From the NCBI RefSeq assembly GCF_038396785.1, contig NZ_CP151087.1:5580001-5644000 (forward strand): DNA of 64,000 bases, given 5' to 3'. Both the position numbers and the translations under genes were made by a program. The notes under the pieces are model-generated. The model made no database searches, was not told the DNA's origin, and saw nothing but the letters and a program-made list of their open reading frames with translations. Of the stretch, positions 35,417 through 44,900 are shown piece by piece (the first letter of the stretch is position 1; every line of letters starts with the position of its first letter). Source of the stretch: Sphingobacterium thalpophilum (lineage in GTDB: Bacteria; Bacteroidota; Bacteroidia; Sphingobacteriales; Sphingobacteriaceae).

Positions 35417-36670
35417 TTATTTTTTATCAATTTTATATAATTTTCCGATATCTGTGATAGCGTACAGCGCGCCATCTTTGCCCTGCGTGATATCTCTAAA
35501 TCGTTGCCCTTCACTACCTAGGAGGCGTTCTTCTCCAACCACCTTGTTATCCTTTAGTATAATTCTGGCAATGTGCATGCTGCTTAAACCGCAAATAAAG
35601 AGATTATTCTTCCATTCTGGAATATTCTGTCCGGTATAGAATATAATTCCACTAGGCGAGAGAACAGGATCCCAATAATAGACGGGTTGTTCCAGACCGT
35701 CTTTTTGTTGTATGCCCTCACCAACCTTATCTCCTTTATATTCTATACCGTACGTAATCGTTGGCCATCCATAATTCTTGCCAGCTTCAATTCTGTTCAA
35801 CTCGTCGCCGCCCCGTGGACCAAATTCGGTTTCCCAAAGATCCCCAGTTTCAGGATGTAAGGCAAGTCCCTGTGGATTACGATGTCCATAACTGTAAATT
35901 TCCGGACGTGCATTTGCCTTGCCTATAAATGGATTCCCAGGAGCAGGCTGTCCATCAGTGGTGATACGTAGGATCTTGCCCAATGCTGCATTCAGATCTT
36001 GTGCCAATGGTCGTGTGACCAAATCAGATCTTTCACCCGTACTCAAAATGATATTGCCTTCTTTATCAAAGATAATTCGTCCACCATAATGCAGATTCCC
36101 TTTATGAGCAGGAGTAGCTTGGTAGATAACTTTAGCACCTTCTATCGATTTCTCGTCTACTGACAGTTTTCCTTTCGCAACAGCTGTCAAAGTTCCAGCA
36201 GCGGTATTATCAGAGAAAACCCAATATATCATACGGTTTGACTCGAATTTTGGATCAAGACGCAATCCCAAAAGCCCACCTTGTCCACTGCTATTGACTT
36301 GAGGTAAACCTTTAATTGGTTCACTTAATTTACCGTCTGCCGTTGCAATGCGAAAATCACCTTCTTTTTCTGAGATTAATAATCGACCATCGGGTAGCGC
36401 AGTGATACCCCAAGGAGATTTTAATCCCTCGGCAATTACTTTACCTTCGAATGGCGTGCTCGTCTTTGCACCTTTAATTCTGGTTTGTCCAGCAAATGCT
36501 GGTTTATAATTTGTGTTTGCCTTTTGTGTTTCTACGGGAGGATAACTTGTTGTATCAGTTGCAGAATTTGCACTGCTATCCGAACTTGAATTTGAATTTG
36601 CATGGTTGGAATTACATGCAGTTAATCCTAAAGATACTGTTAAGAGGCTTATTGTCAGTTTGGTTTTCAT
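35417..36670 (-). CDS. PQQ-dependent sugar dehydrogenase-type lipoprotein
   Basis: A 417-residue beta-propeller of the soluble glucose/aldose dehydrogenase family. A lipoprotein signal ends in GLTAC (Cys 19), followed by a Ser/Asn-rich linker. The propeller has SPWGITALPDGRLLISEKEGDF, GLLGLRLDPKF, HYGGRIIFDKEGNIILSTGER, YGHRNPQGLALHPETGDLWETEFGPRGGDELN and NYGWP. The His and Arg blocks match the active site of YliI-type enzymes that oxidise aldoses with PQQ. It is anchored in the envelope, and whether the host makes PQQ cannot be seen here. Confidence 0.9.
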   Translation of the reverse strand: MKTKLTISLLTVSLGLTACNSNHANSNSSSDSSANSATDTTSYPPVETQKANTNYKPAFAGQTRIKGAKTSTPFEGKVIAEGLKSPWGITALPDGRLLISEKEGDFRIATADGKLSEPIKGLPQVNSSGQGGLLGLRLDPKFESNRMIYWVFSDNTAAGTLTAVAKGKLSVDEKSIEGAKVIYQATPAHKGNLHYGGRIIFDKEGNIILSTGERSDLVTRPLAQDLNAALGKILRITTDGQPAPGNPFIGKANARPEIYSYGHRNPQGLALHPETGDLWETEFGPRGGDELNRIEAGKNYGWPTITYGIEYKGDKVGEGIQQKDGLEQPVYYWDPVLSPSGIIFYTGQNIPEWKNNLFICGLSSMHIARIILKDNKVVGEERLLGSEGQRFRDITQGKDGALYAITDIGKLYKIDKK

Positions 36671-36824
36671 TATCTGTGACTTGTTTTTGGTCTGATTATC
36701 TGCTTGAAGATATTAAAAATTAATGAAATATTATTTTTCAGAATGTAATAATATAAATATATAACTCATACTAATAAGAAAGGGGAATGCTAGCCAGCTA
36801 ATTTGTCTTTAAGTATTATAGGAG

Positions 36825-37070
36825 TTATTTTCCCGCCAGGCAGTTTCTTACGATTCGGTGGAGCTCAATATCGTTGTTTATATAATAATCACTTATATCT
36901 AGAATAGTGTTTGTATTTAAATTGTAAATACACACGGGAACGTAGTTGGGTTGTGCGGAGGTCTCGAAAGTCTTAAAATAATCTGCACTTTCCTGTATGT
37001 TTGAAAACTCTTTGGATTCGCAATGCTGTGTATCCTGATTATAAGCAATGGTTATAAAGTTCTTTTTCAT
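36825..37070 (-). CDS. Hypothetical 81-residue protein
   Basis: A complete small ORF with ATG start (MKKNFITIAYNQDTQHCESK). It is mostly polar with mixed alpha/beta character, ends NCLAGK and has no signal or helix spanning the membrane. I recognise no family. It lies 70 bases downstream of murI on the same strand, so it may be the last gene of that transcript. Confidence 0.5.
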   Translation of the reverse strand: MKKNFITIAYNQDTQHCESKEFSNIQESADYFKTFETSAQPNYVPVCIYNLNTNTILDISDYYINNDIELHRIVRNCLAGK

Positions 37071-37140
37071 TTTACTCGTCTTTTATCAGAATAACGAAAA
37101 TTGGGAAGTAAAAGTTTTAAAAATTATTGCCCTTTATTTT

Positions 37141-37965
37141 TTAAACACTGATATGGCTTGCGGCTATCGGCTGTCCAAAAAATATTTTTGCTTTGTTTTC
37201 AAAGTCCCTTGGATCATCTGTTGTATAAAAGGCCAGTTGGCCATTTTGAGAACAAATTGTTTCAATTTCCCGGTGTCTATCAAGATATTCTTTTAAGCTA
37301 TTGGCAACAATAGGTCCCTGGGAGATGATATTTATATTACTTGGTGTATATTTTTGGATTACGGGTAGCAATAAAGGATAATGGGTGCAGGCAAGTACAA
37401 TGGTGTCGATCTGATCGGATTGCTGTAAAAGCTCCCGTAAATCTTTTTCTACAAAGTAATGTGCGCCTTCTGTATTGATTTCATTGTTTTCGACTAAAGG
37501 AACCCAAAAAGGGCAGTCGTGCTGATAAACCTCAATTTCTGGATTGAATTTGTGTATTTCTATTTTATAGGATTCAGATTTTACCGTTCCTGTAGTGGCT
37601 AAAATACCGATCTTGTTAGTTTTCGTAAAATTGTGTACGATTTCTGTAGTGGGTCTGATGACGCCAAGGACTTTCTTTCCAGGGGGAAGATCATGTTGTT
37701 GAATAGTCCTTAATGCTTTTGCAGAAGCTGTATTACATGCGAGAATAACGAGATTGCAGCCCAGGTCAAATAATTTAAAAACACATTGTTTGGTGTAGTT
37801 ATAAACGGTCTCAAAGGATCTTGTACCGTATGGAACACGGGCATTATCGCCTAAATAGATATAATCGTATTGAGGTAAAAGTTGTTGAATTTCCTTGAAT
37901 ACGGAGAGTCCTCCATAACCGGAATCAAAAATGCCTATCGGACCTGATTTTGATAAATTATCCAT
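37141..37965 (-). CDS. murI: Glutamate racemase
   Basis: MurI makes D-glutamate for peptidoglycan. The 274-residue protein has IGIFDSGYGGLSVFKEI (first catalytic region), YLGDNARVPYG, the first catalytic cysteine in LVILACNTASAKALR and the second in TIVLACTHYPLLLPVI. The start codon at 37965 lies at the edge of a long hairpin that would bury the translation-initiation region. Confidence 0.96.
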   Translation of the reverse strand: MDNLSKSGPIGIFDSGYGGLSVFKEIQQLLPQYDYIYLGDNARVPYGTRSFETVYNYTKQCVFKLFDLGCNLVILACNTASAKALRTIQQHDLPPGKKVLGVIRPTTEIVHNFTKTNKIGILATTGTVKSESYKIEIHKFNPEIEVYQHDCPFWVPLVENNEINTEGAHYFVEKDLRELLQQSDQIDTIVLACTHYPLLLPVIQKYTPSNINIISQGPIVANSLKEYLDRHREIETICSQNGQLAFYTTDDPRDFENKAKIFFGQPIAASHISV

Positions 37966-38007
37966 AACACAATGTTATAAGTTCTTTCACTTACAACATT
38001 GTGTTAT
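37964..38007. repeat. 19-bp inverted repeat over the murI start
   Basis: Arms 37964-37982 and 37989-38007 are complementary with one mismatch and a 6-base loop. The repeat lies between the GH125 stop and murI and includes two bases of the murI ATG. There is no T tail, so a role in terminating GH125 is less obvious than a role in murI translation. Confidence 0.75.
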
Positions 38008-38018
38008 AAGTTTCAGAT

Positions 38019-39434
38019 TTATTGAAGCAAAGATGGTTTCTCTTTGTATATTTTCCAAATTAATTCGCCAAATAATGTATTTGTCCAAGCAAACCAATGT
38101 CTTGTAAATTTTTTAGGATCGTTTTTATGAAAAGACTCATGCATAAATCCGGTTCCACCATGTGTATTGACCAGTGTTTTAATACAATTGCGAATCTCAT
38201 CATCATTTGTTGAGGTCTGCGCCCGCATAATAATGGACATCGGCCAGATCATATCTCTTCCTATGTGAGGTCCACCAATGCCTTCTGCTGCTGTTCCCTT
38301 AAAAAAGAAGGGATTTTTATCAGACAAAACAAAGTTACGCGTACGTTGGTAAACTTCGTTATTTAGATCTACAGCCCCTAAATATGGTAGGGCCAACAAA
38401 CTAGGGATATTTGCATCATCCATCATAAGATGGCTCGAAAAACCGTCTACCTCAAAAGCATATATCCGGCCCAGTGTCGGGTGGTCGATGATACCATATT
38501 TATTGACTGCTGCTTCGACCTCATTGGCAAGCGCTTCCATTTTTGCAGCGAGTTCGTGTTCATTTTTAACTTTTTTCAAAATTTCGGCAGACTGTCTAAG
38601 GCTAACAATCGCAAATAAGTTGGATGGAATCAAAAATGAGAAGATTGTAGAATCGTCCGACGGTCGAAAACTAGAGCAGATCAAACCAACTGGATTTACA
38701 GGATATCCGTAGCCATCTACTTGTAATGTGTCGGATCCTCTGGAGGTTGTTCGCTCAAATTTATATGGGCCTAGGCTATCTTTACGTTGTTGCTCAACGA
38801 AAGTCTGATATATTTTATGTTGTGCTTCTAACCATTCTTCATTAAATGGACTGCTGTCATTTGTTTCTTTCCAATAATGATAAGCTAATCGAATTGGATA
38901 ACACAATGAATCGATTTCCCATTTTCGTTCATGAATTCCAGGTTTCATGTTTGTGTGATCACTGAACCATTCGCCTTTTTTTGTTGGATCGTTATAAAAT
39001 GCATTGGCATAGGGATCAATATTGATACATTTACTCTGTTTTTGGATTAAGCCAACAATAAGATCCTGCAGTTTTTTGTCTTTTTTCATAAAGGGCAGGT
39101 ATGGCCATACCTGCGCACTGCTGTCACGCAACCACATGGCATCAATATCCCCTGTAATCACATAGGTATAATTTCTTCCGTTTTGGACATAGGGAAATAC
39201 GGTAGTATCTAGGGTATTAGGAAAGCAGTTGTTAAATAACCAAGCCAGTTCCTTATTTTTAACATTTTTCTGAAATTCTACAATTGCATCTTCGATTACC
39301 TTGCTCGAGAAAAGTCTTTTCTCTTTACCTGTCCGAACAGTAGGAAAAGAATGTTCCTGAGCAAATGAAAATTTGCTTGTAAGTGCACCTGCGGTTAACA
39401 AGGTTGCGTTTTGGATAAATGTTCTGCGTTTCAT
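38019..39434 (-). CDS. GH125 exo-alpha-1,6-mannosidase, Tat-exported
   Basis: A 471-residue glycoside hydrolase of family 125 (formerly DUF1237). The N-terminus MKRRTFIQNATLLTAGALTS is a twin-arginine signal. Family blocks include YVITGDIDAMWLRDSSAQVWPYL, CYPIRLAYHYWKET, RPSDDSTIFSFLIPSNLFA, DDANIPSLLALPYLG and GGTGFMHESFHKNDP. Known members remove non-reducing alpha-1,6-mannose. It stands alone, outside any polysaccharide-utilisation locus in this window. Confidence 0.92.
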   Translation of the reverse strand: MKRRTFIQNATLLTAGALTSKFSFAQEHSFPTVRTGKEKRLFSSKVIEDAIVEFQKNVKNKELAWLFNNCFPNTLDTTVFPYVQNGRNYTYVITGDIDAMWLRDSSAQVWPYLPFMKKDKKLQDLIVGLIQKQSKCINIDPYANAFYNDPTKKGEWFSDHTNMKPGIHERKWEIDSLCYPIRLAYHYWKETNDSSPFNEEWLEAQHKIYQTFVEQQRKDSLGPYKFERTTSRGSDTLQVDGYGYPVNPVGLICSSFRPSDDSTIFSFLIPSNLFAIVSLRQSAEILKKVKNEHELAAKMEALANEVEAAVNKYGIIDHPTLGRIYAFEVDGFSSHLMMDDANIPSLLALPYLGAVDLNNEVYQRTRNFVLSDKNPFFFKGTAAEGIGGPHIGRDMIWPMSIIMRAQTSTNDDEIRNCIKTLVNTHGGTGFMHESFHKNDPKKFTRHWFAWTNTLFGELIWKIYKEKPSLLQ

Positions 39435-39531
39435 GCTTATTAGGGCTATTTTTTATGATTTAAGGTTATTTACTGAAATGCAAGATATAAATATTTTTGA
39501 ATAAAAGGAACAGCAAATACGATTTAGCATG

Positions 39532-39569
39532 ATAAAATTGACTGAACATATGAATAAAGTCAATTTTAT
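39532..39569. repeat. 12-bp inverted repeat upstream of the RemB-like gene
   Basis: ATAAAATTGACT (39532-39543) and AGTCAATTTTAT (39558-39569) are perfect complements, about 60 bases before the barrel gene and 98 bases before the divergent GH125 start. It may be an operator. Confidence 0.6.
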
Positions 39570-39629
39570 TCGGTTAATTTGCGTTTAGGAATGCATTTTG
39601 CTAGAAAAAATAATCTTTGAAATAATTTT

Positions 39630-41303
39630 ATGAGGCTTAATATAACAAAAAATAATAATTTACTCCGAATCGTGCTGGCAGGCATGGGAGTAGGTATTTC
39701 CTGCGGAGGTTTTGCCCAGATTAAGAGTCAGCCCTATTCGTATCATTTTTATCAAAAAATGAACGATGCGGTTTATTCTACTGAAACGAGAATGCATACT
39801 TCTGCTAAACCATTCGTCATAAAAGACTCTTTATTGTTAGCTAAGTTTGATTCAATCCAATCTAATAAACCCGTTTCTTCGTCTAATTGGTTCATGCGCA
39901 AGATCTTTAACGAACATCTTGTGCAGGTTGAAAAAGACGATTACACATTCTATGCTGATTTTCTACCGGATCTTTATATTGGAAAGGACATGCAGGGCGA
40001 CAAGCGCCGAACATGGATGAACAGTAGAGGATTTCAATTGGGGTTGAACGTAGGAAATAAATTTACATTTAATACTTCCGCATTTGAAAGTCAAGCGGTA
40101 TTTCCCAAATACCTAGATGATTATATTGTTACCAATAAAGTTGTGCCGGGGCAGGCAAATACAAAATTTCGATCCAACAATAAAATGGACTGGATGTATG
40201 CGACAGCTAGTATGACTTATGACGCCCATAAGTATATCCAGGCAACTTTGGCTTACGACAAAAACTTTATCGGGGATGGCTATCGATCGATGCTTCTTTC
40301 TGATTTTTCATCGAATTATGCTCATCTGAAATTGACGGGAACAATTGGAAATGTCCAATATACTTCGATTTGGGCCTATATGAACGATCCAACGCATCCT
40401 AGACAGGATTTGACAGGTACATATCCTATGGAGGGTGATGTGAACAAGCGTTTGGGTGATGGTAAAAAATGGGGTGCGTTCCAATATTTGGACTGGAATG
40501 TGACCAATAGATTATCAGTAGGTTTTTTCCAATCCGTTGTTTGGGCTGCTCAGGACGATGCAGGTAAAAGAGGTTTTGATTTTAGTTATATTAGTCCAAT
40601 TATCTTTATCAGACCTATTGAAAATAATAATACTACTTCGCCGGATAAGATGTTTTTGGGGTTGACTTCTAAATACAAGCTTCCATATCGATTGACTGCA
40701 TACGGTCAGTTCTTATTGGGTGAATTTACTGCAAAAGAGTTCTTTGCTGGAAATGGATATGCGCACAACAAATGGGGAGCACAACTAGGTGTAAGGGGAT
40801 ATGATGTGTTTGGTGTGAAGAATCTAAATTTTCTTGCCGAGTATAATACAGCAAGACCATATACTTACGCGCACTTTAAATCGTATTCAAACTATAGCAA
40901 TAACGCCGAACCATTAGCACATCCGAAAGGTGCGAATTTTAGGGAGCTTGTTGGAATTGTGAACTATGCCTGGGATAGATGGGACTTTTCGTTACAGGGC
41001 ATGTTTACCCAAAATGGGTTGGATCTACCTGACGGAAGTAATATGGGCGGTAATATCTTCCAGTCTTATAGCACTATACCAAATTTATATGGAAACCATA
41101 TTGCACAGGGAATAAAGAATAATATCTATTATGCAGATGCTAAGGCTGCCTATGTGCTTAACCCCAAGTATAACCTTCGCTTAGAACTTGGTTATACCCA
41201 ACGTTACGCAAAAGCACAATATGAAACACCGGTAGTCAATAAGTCCGGCGTTGTTTCATTTGGTCTTCGCTCAAGTTTCCGGGCAATTTATAACGATTTA
41301 TAG
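39630..41303 (+). CDS. RemB/Wzi-like outer-membrane beta-barrel protein
   Basis: A 557-residue protein with an N-terminal signal (hydrophobic stretch to about residue 29). Its many short amphipathic strands (IQATLAYDKNFIGDGYRSMLLSDF, WDFSLQGMFTQNGLDLP, YNLRLELGYTQRYAKAQYE) resemble the gliding-motility protein RemB and the capsule-assembly Wzi barrel. KNFIGDGYRS is the conserved loop of that group. Whether the host glides is unknown, and a role in surface polysaccharide or protein handling is inferred. Confidence 0.75.
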   Translation: MRLNITKNNNLLRIVLAGMGVGISCGGFAQIKSQPYSYHFYQKMNDAVYSTETRMHTSAKPFVIKDSLLLAKFDSIQSNKPVSSSNWFMRKIFNEHLVQVEKDDYTFYADFLPDLYIGKDMQGDKRRTWMNSRGFQLGLNVGNKFTFNTSAFESQAVFPKYLDDYIVTNKVVPGQANTKFRSNNKMDWMYATASMTYDAHKYIQATLAYDKNFIGDGYRSMLLSDFSSNYAHLKLTGTIGNVQYTSIWAYMNDPTHPRQDLTGTYPMEGDVNKRLGDGKKWGAFQYLDWNVTNRLSVGFFQSVVWAAQDDAGKRGFDFSYISPIIFIRPIENNNTTSPDKMFLGLTSKYKLPYRLTAYGQFLLGEFTAKEFFAGNGYAHNKWGAQLGVRGYDVFGVKNLNFLAEYNTARPYTYAHFKSYSNYSNNAEPLAHPKGANFRELVGIVNYAWDRWDFSLQGMFTQNGLDLPDGSNMGGNIFQSYSTIPNLYGNHIAQGIKNNIYYADAKAAYVLNPKYNLRLELGYTQRYAKAQYETPVVNKSGVVSFGLRSSFRAIYNDL

Positions 41304-41337
41304 AAATTATATAAATCGAACTATATTTGAAATAGGA

Positions 41338-41381
41338 CAAACTATATTGATTCGACTATAGGATCAATATAGTTTGTTTTT
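41338..41381 (+). terminator. Terminator after the RemB-like gene
   Basis: CAAACTATATTGAT (41338-41351) and its complement (41363-41376) pair perfectly, followed by a T run. Confidence 0.8.
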
Positions 41382-41569
41382 AAAACCATGTCTCAGGAAA
41401 AATGGACAACATAGGGGAGAAAGCTTTGATACAGTCAACATAAAATATCCGATGGTTGACGATCCCTTATTATGATTTATCACGGCTTAAAAACGATCTA
41501 TTTAAACAGAAAATGGTATGGGTTCGCTCCGGTTAGCCAATGGACCAGTACAAAAATAATTATATTTCA

Positions 41570-41989
41570 ATGAAAAAAATCCTCATACTGAATGGCCCAA
41601 ATTTGAATTTGTTGGGTGTAAGAGAGAAATCGATTTATGGTAGCCAGGACTTCCTTAGCTACTTTGAAGAGCTTAAACAACAGTTTGAAATGGTACAATT
41701 GCACTATTTTCAAAGCAATTCAGAAGGAGGGTTAATCGATAAGATCCACGAAGTTGGTTTTGAATTTGATGGAATTGTGTTGAATGCTGGAGCGTATACG
41801 CATACATCGGTTGCTATTGGAGATGCAATTGCGGCTGTTACTACACCTGTTATTGAAGTTCACATAAGCAATGTCCATCAAAGAGAGGAATTTCGCCATC
41901 ATTCGTTCTTGGCAAAGAATTGTAAAGGGGTGATCTGTGGTTTTGGCCTGGATAGCTACAGATTGGGTATCGAGGCTTTTATTAAATAA
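41570..41989 (+). CDS. aroQ: 3-dehydroquinate dehydratase, type II
   Basis: AroQ dehydrates dehydroquinate in the shikimate pathway. The 139-residue protein starts MKKILILNGPNLNLLGVREKSIYG with the catalytic Tyr. It has NAGAYTHTSVAIGDAI and VIEVHISNVHQREEFRHHS with the catalytic His, and ends CGFGLDSYRLGIEAF. An ATG ten codons upstream (41540) is possible, but the family begins here. Confidence 0.95.
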   Translation: MKKILILNGPNLNLLGVREKSIYGSQDFLSYFEELKQQFEMVQLHYFQSNSEGGLIDKIHEVGFEFDGIVLNAGAYTHTSVAIGDAIAAVTTPVIEVHISNVHQREEFRHHSFLAKNCKGVICGFGLDSYRLGIEAFIK

Positions 41990-42017
41990 TATCTTCTTTT
42001 GCAAGGAAGAGAAAAAA

Positions 42018-42067
42018 TAGCTATAAAATAAAAAAGCGGGAATTCCCGCTTTTTTATTTTATAGCTA
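42018..42067. terminator. Bidirectional terminator, 50-bp perfect palindrome
   Basis: The 50 bases are an exact palindrome centred on AATT. The core AGCGGGAATTCCCGCT is flanked by A and T runs, serving both aroQ (plus) and ribF (minus). Confidence 0.9.
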
Positions 42068-42078
42068 ACAGACTTGTT

Positions 42079-43053
42079 CTAACCAATAAGACTTCTGATT
42101 TCGACTTCGTCTGCTTTGATCTGAGCTTTCATTTCTTCAAGCGAGTCAAACCGTTCATCTTGTCGGATAAAATGAAGGAACTTGACACGTAGTGTCTTGC
42201 CGTAAATATCCTGATCGAAATCGAATAGGCTGATTTCAATAGCACGATTCATCCCATCAACAGTGGGTCTGGTGCCTATATAACCCATACCTTTCGCAAT
42301 TGAAACCGGACTTTCCTCTTTATACTCCCCTGTAGTGATGTTTTGGATATGATTATAGATATATACCTCAACAGCATAAATACCATAGGCTGGTATGAGT
42401 TTATGAGGTTCGTGAACCTGCAGGTTTGCTGTTGGAAATCCGATTGTACGCCCAATTTGGTCGCCTCTAATAACAGTTCCCGTTAATTCGAAAGGATAGC
42501 CTAAATAGAGATTAGCCGTTCTTATATCGCCCTTTATAAGCGCTTCACGTACTCGTGTGGAGGATACTGCAATATCGTTGATATCCTGCTCCGGAATTTC
42601 GTCAACACTGTAGTCAAATATAGATGCAAATTGCTCTAAATCGCCCATAGTACCCTTTCGGTCTTTTCCAAAATGGTGATCATAACCTATCACAATTTTT
42701 TTTGTACCCAATTTGCCTACAAGAACATTACTAATATATTCTTCCGGAGTCTGATTTGAAAAATCACGGGAAAAAGGAATGATAATTAAGTGGTCAATTC
42801 CCACTTTGCTTAATTGACTGACCTTTTCTTCGATATCGTTGATTAGGCGTAAACTATCATCATCTGGATTGATAATCAATCGTGGATGTGGGAAAAAAGT
42901 AAGCAAAATTGTCTCACCATTAATTTTATGAGCTGCTTCCTTTAAGTGAGCCAATATTTTTTGATGGCCAATATGAACACCATCGAAAGTACCGATGGTT
43001 ACAACTGCATTTTCAACTGGTGAGAAATCATCTAAACTTCTGTAGATTTTCAT
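42079..43053 (-). CDS. ribF: Bifunctional riboflavin kinase/FAD synthetase
   Basis: RibF converts riboflavin to FMN and FAD. The 324-residue protein has an N-terminal nucleotidyltransferase domain (VVTIGTFDGVHIGHQKIL, FFPHPR, GYDHHFGKDRKGT, VSSTRVREAL). The C-terminal kinase domain has GTVIRGDQIGRTIGFPTANL and the later MGYIGTRPTVDG and HFIRQDERFDSLEEMKAQI. It ends the minus-strand cluster ftsX-DUF3098-uppP-truB-ribF. Confidence 0.96.
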   Translation of the reverse strand: MKIYRSLDDFSPVENAVVTIGTFDGVHIGHQKILAHLKEAAHKINGETILLTFFPHPRLIINPDDDSLRLINDIEEKVSQLSKVGIDHLIIIPFSRDFSNQTPEEYISNVLVGKLGTKKIVIGYDHHFGKDRKGTMGDLEQFASIFDYSVDEIPEQDINDIAVSSTRVREALIKGDIRTANLYLGYPFELTGTVIRGDQIGRTIGFPTANLQVHEPHKLIPAYGIYAVEVYIYNHIQNITTGEYKEESPVSIAKGMGYIGTRPTVDGMNRAIEISLFDFDQDIYGKTLRVKFLHFIRQDERFDSLEEMKAQIKADEVEIRSLIG

Positions 43054-43108
43054 TTATAGGAGTTTTTGCAAAAATAAGATAAAGAATCAATAAAATGGGA
43101 GGGTAAAG

Positions 43109-43831
43109 TTATTTAATGATTTCTTTATGACGTTTTATTTCAGCGATAAGTTGTTCAAGATTCCAGGCATTTTCTACCGAATAATCTCCACTTTTGGTGC
43201 GTCTCAAAGAACTCAGATGTGATCCACTCTGTAAGAATTTTCCAAAGTCATAGGCCAGTGATCTAATGTAAGTTCCTTTCGAGCAGGATATACGAAAATA
43301 CACGTTGGGGAGCTCGATCTTTTCAATGAGAAAGCTATTGATGCGTACCTGGCGGGATTTTATTTCAACCTCTTCGCCACGACGGGCCTTTTCATAGACA
43401 CGTTCACCATTAATTTTTATGGCCGAATGGGCTGGGGGAAATTGCTGAATATCGCCTTCAAAGGATTTTGCTGCTTCGAAGATCATTTCCTCTGTGATGT
43501 GATCAATTGAAAAGGTTTGGTCAATTTCTGTTTCCAGATCGTAAGAAGGCGTTGTCGCTCCTAATGTGATCGAACCTGTATATTCTTTGTCTTCAGCTTG
43601 GTAGCTGTCTATTTTCTTTGTTAGTTTTCCGGTACATACAATCAGTAGACCTGTTGCCAGAGGATCTAAAGTGCCTGCGTGACCGACTTTTAATTTTAAT
43701 GGCTTGATTGAGTTTCTAACTTTACCAACAACGTCAAAACTTGTCCATGTTAAAGGTTTATCGATCAACAACATTTCTCCTTCAGCAAAGTTGAACTTTG
43801 CTGGGTTTTCACTAACCTCTATATTTTCCAT
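43109..43831 (-). CDS. truB: tRNA pseudouridine-55 synthase
   Basis: TruB isomerises U55 in the T loop of tRNAs. The 240-residue protein has LIDKPLTWTSFDVVGKVR, GHAGTLDPLATGLL with the catalytic Asp, FPPAHSAIKINGERVYEKAR and CSKGTYIRSLAYDFG. It lacks the C-terminal PUA extension of longer TruB forms. It follows uppP by nine bases. Confidence 0.96.
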   Translation of the reverse strand: MENIEVSENPAKFNFAEGEMLLIDKPLTWTSFDVVGKVRNSIKPLKLKVGHAGTLDPLATGLLIVCTGKLTKKIDSYQAEDKEYTGSITLGATTPSYDLETEIDQTFSIDHITEEMIFEAAKSFEGDIQQFPPAHSAIKINGERVYEKARRGEEVEIKSRQVRINSFLIEKIELPNVYFRISCSKGTYIRSLAYDFGKFLQSGSHLSSLRRTKSGDYSVENAWNLEQLIAEIKRHKEIIK

Positions 43832-43840
43832 CCGAAGATT

Positions 43841-44635
43841 TTAGATAATTTGTAAACTATGGCCCGAAAGTAGGAGGGCAAGAATAATAACACCAACGAT
43901 GATTCGGTACCAACCAAATGCTTTAAAACCATATTTGGTCAAAAAGCCAATAAAAGACTTAATGGCTACAATTGCAACAACGAAACCAATTAGATTTCCA
44001 ATAATAAGCAAATTAAGTTCTTCTCCTGTGAAGGTGTTACCTTCTTTAAAAAACTTTAAAAGCTTTACTGCAGAAGCACCAAACATCATAGGCAAAGCAA
44101 GGAAAAAGGAAAATTCCGCAGCAGCTTTACGGGTTAGTTTCTCGGCCATACCGCCAATAATTGTACTTGCAGATCTTGAGGTACCCGGGATTAATGCAAG
44201 ACATTGATATACCCCGATCATAAAAGCTTGTTTGTAGGAAACCTTGTCCGAATCTTCAACAGTTGGTTTGTTAAACCACTTGTCGACAAAAAGTAAAACT
44301 ACACCCCCGATCACCAACATAACCGCGACCATTAAGGGACTTTCTAATAATGCATCGATATAATCATTGAATAGCAAGCCCAACACAGAGGCCGGAATCG
44401 CCGCAATAACCAATTTGTAATAAAATGAAAGCGTTTTAAAAAAACGTTTGTAGTATAATACCAGAACGGATAATATGGTGCCTAACTGGATCACAATTGT
44501 AAACAATTTGACAAATGCTGATGGCTGAATACCCATTAAGGCAGTAGCAATGATCATATGACCTGTCGAAGACACAGGCAAAAACTCCGTTAATCCTTCA
44601 ATGATAGCAAGGATGATAGCTTCAATAATAGACAT
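43841..44635 (-). CDS. uppP: Undecaprenyl-diphosphatase
   Basis: UppP (BacA) regenerates undecaprenyl phosphate, the lipid carrier for cell-wall synthesis, and gives bacitracin tolerance when abundant. The 264-residue membrane protein carries both active-site blocks, EGLTEFLPVSSTGHM and PGTSRSASTIIGGM, and about seven helices. Its position between DUF3098 and truB is conserved in the phylum. Confidence 0.96.
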   Translation of the reverse strand: MSIIEAIILAIIEGLTEFLPVSSTGHMIIATALMGIQPSAFVKLFTIVIQLGTILSVLVLYYKRFFKTLSFYYKLVIAAIPASVLGLLFNDYIDALLESPLMVAVMLVIGGVVLLFVDKWFNKPTVEDSDKVSYKQAFMIGVYQCLALIPGTSRSASTIIGGMAEKLTRKAAAEFSFFLALPMMFGASAVKLLKFFKEGNTFTGEELNLLIIGNLIGFVVAIVAIKSFIGFLTKYGFKAFGWYRIIVGVIILALLLSGHSLQII

Positions 44636-44657
44636 CTGTTTGAAATAAGATTATGCT

Positions 44658-44897
44658 TTAGTTGGATTTGTTTTTGGGGCGGTATAGTATTGCAGCGAAT
44701 CCTAACGCAAACCCGAGAACAACAACAATAGGAGCCAAGGTAATCTTGGTAAAACTATAGATATCAGTTTCACCGGACATCAATGTAAAGCCTATGATTA
44801 CAACAGCCAAGCTAGCTATGAACAGTTGGTAGTTTACTTTGGAGAATACAAATGAACCTTTTTTGACTGATTCAGTAGATTTCTTTATGTGAGCCAT
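44658..44897 (-). CDS. DUF3098 small membrane protein
   Basis: A 79-residue protein with a polar N-terminus (MAHIKKSTESVKKGSFVFSK) and two hydrophobic helices (about 30-42 and 54-72), ending ILYRPKNKSN. This is the DUF3098 family, almost always found beside ftsX and uppP in Bacteroidota. Its role is unknown, but the constant neighbourhood suggests an envelope or division function. It starts three bases after ftsX. Confidence 0.88.
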   Translation of the reverse strand: MAHIKKSTESVKKGSFVFSKVNYQLFIASLAVVIIGFTLMSGETDIYSFTKITLAPIVVVLGFALGFAAILYRPKNKSN

Positions 44898-44900
44898 TTT

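Noticed and set aside
42018..42067. Palindrome as an operator
   Set aside because: The A/T-flanked GC core between two convergent stop codons fits a bidirectional terminator better.
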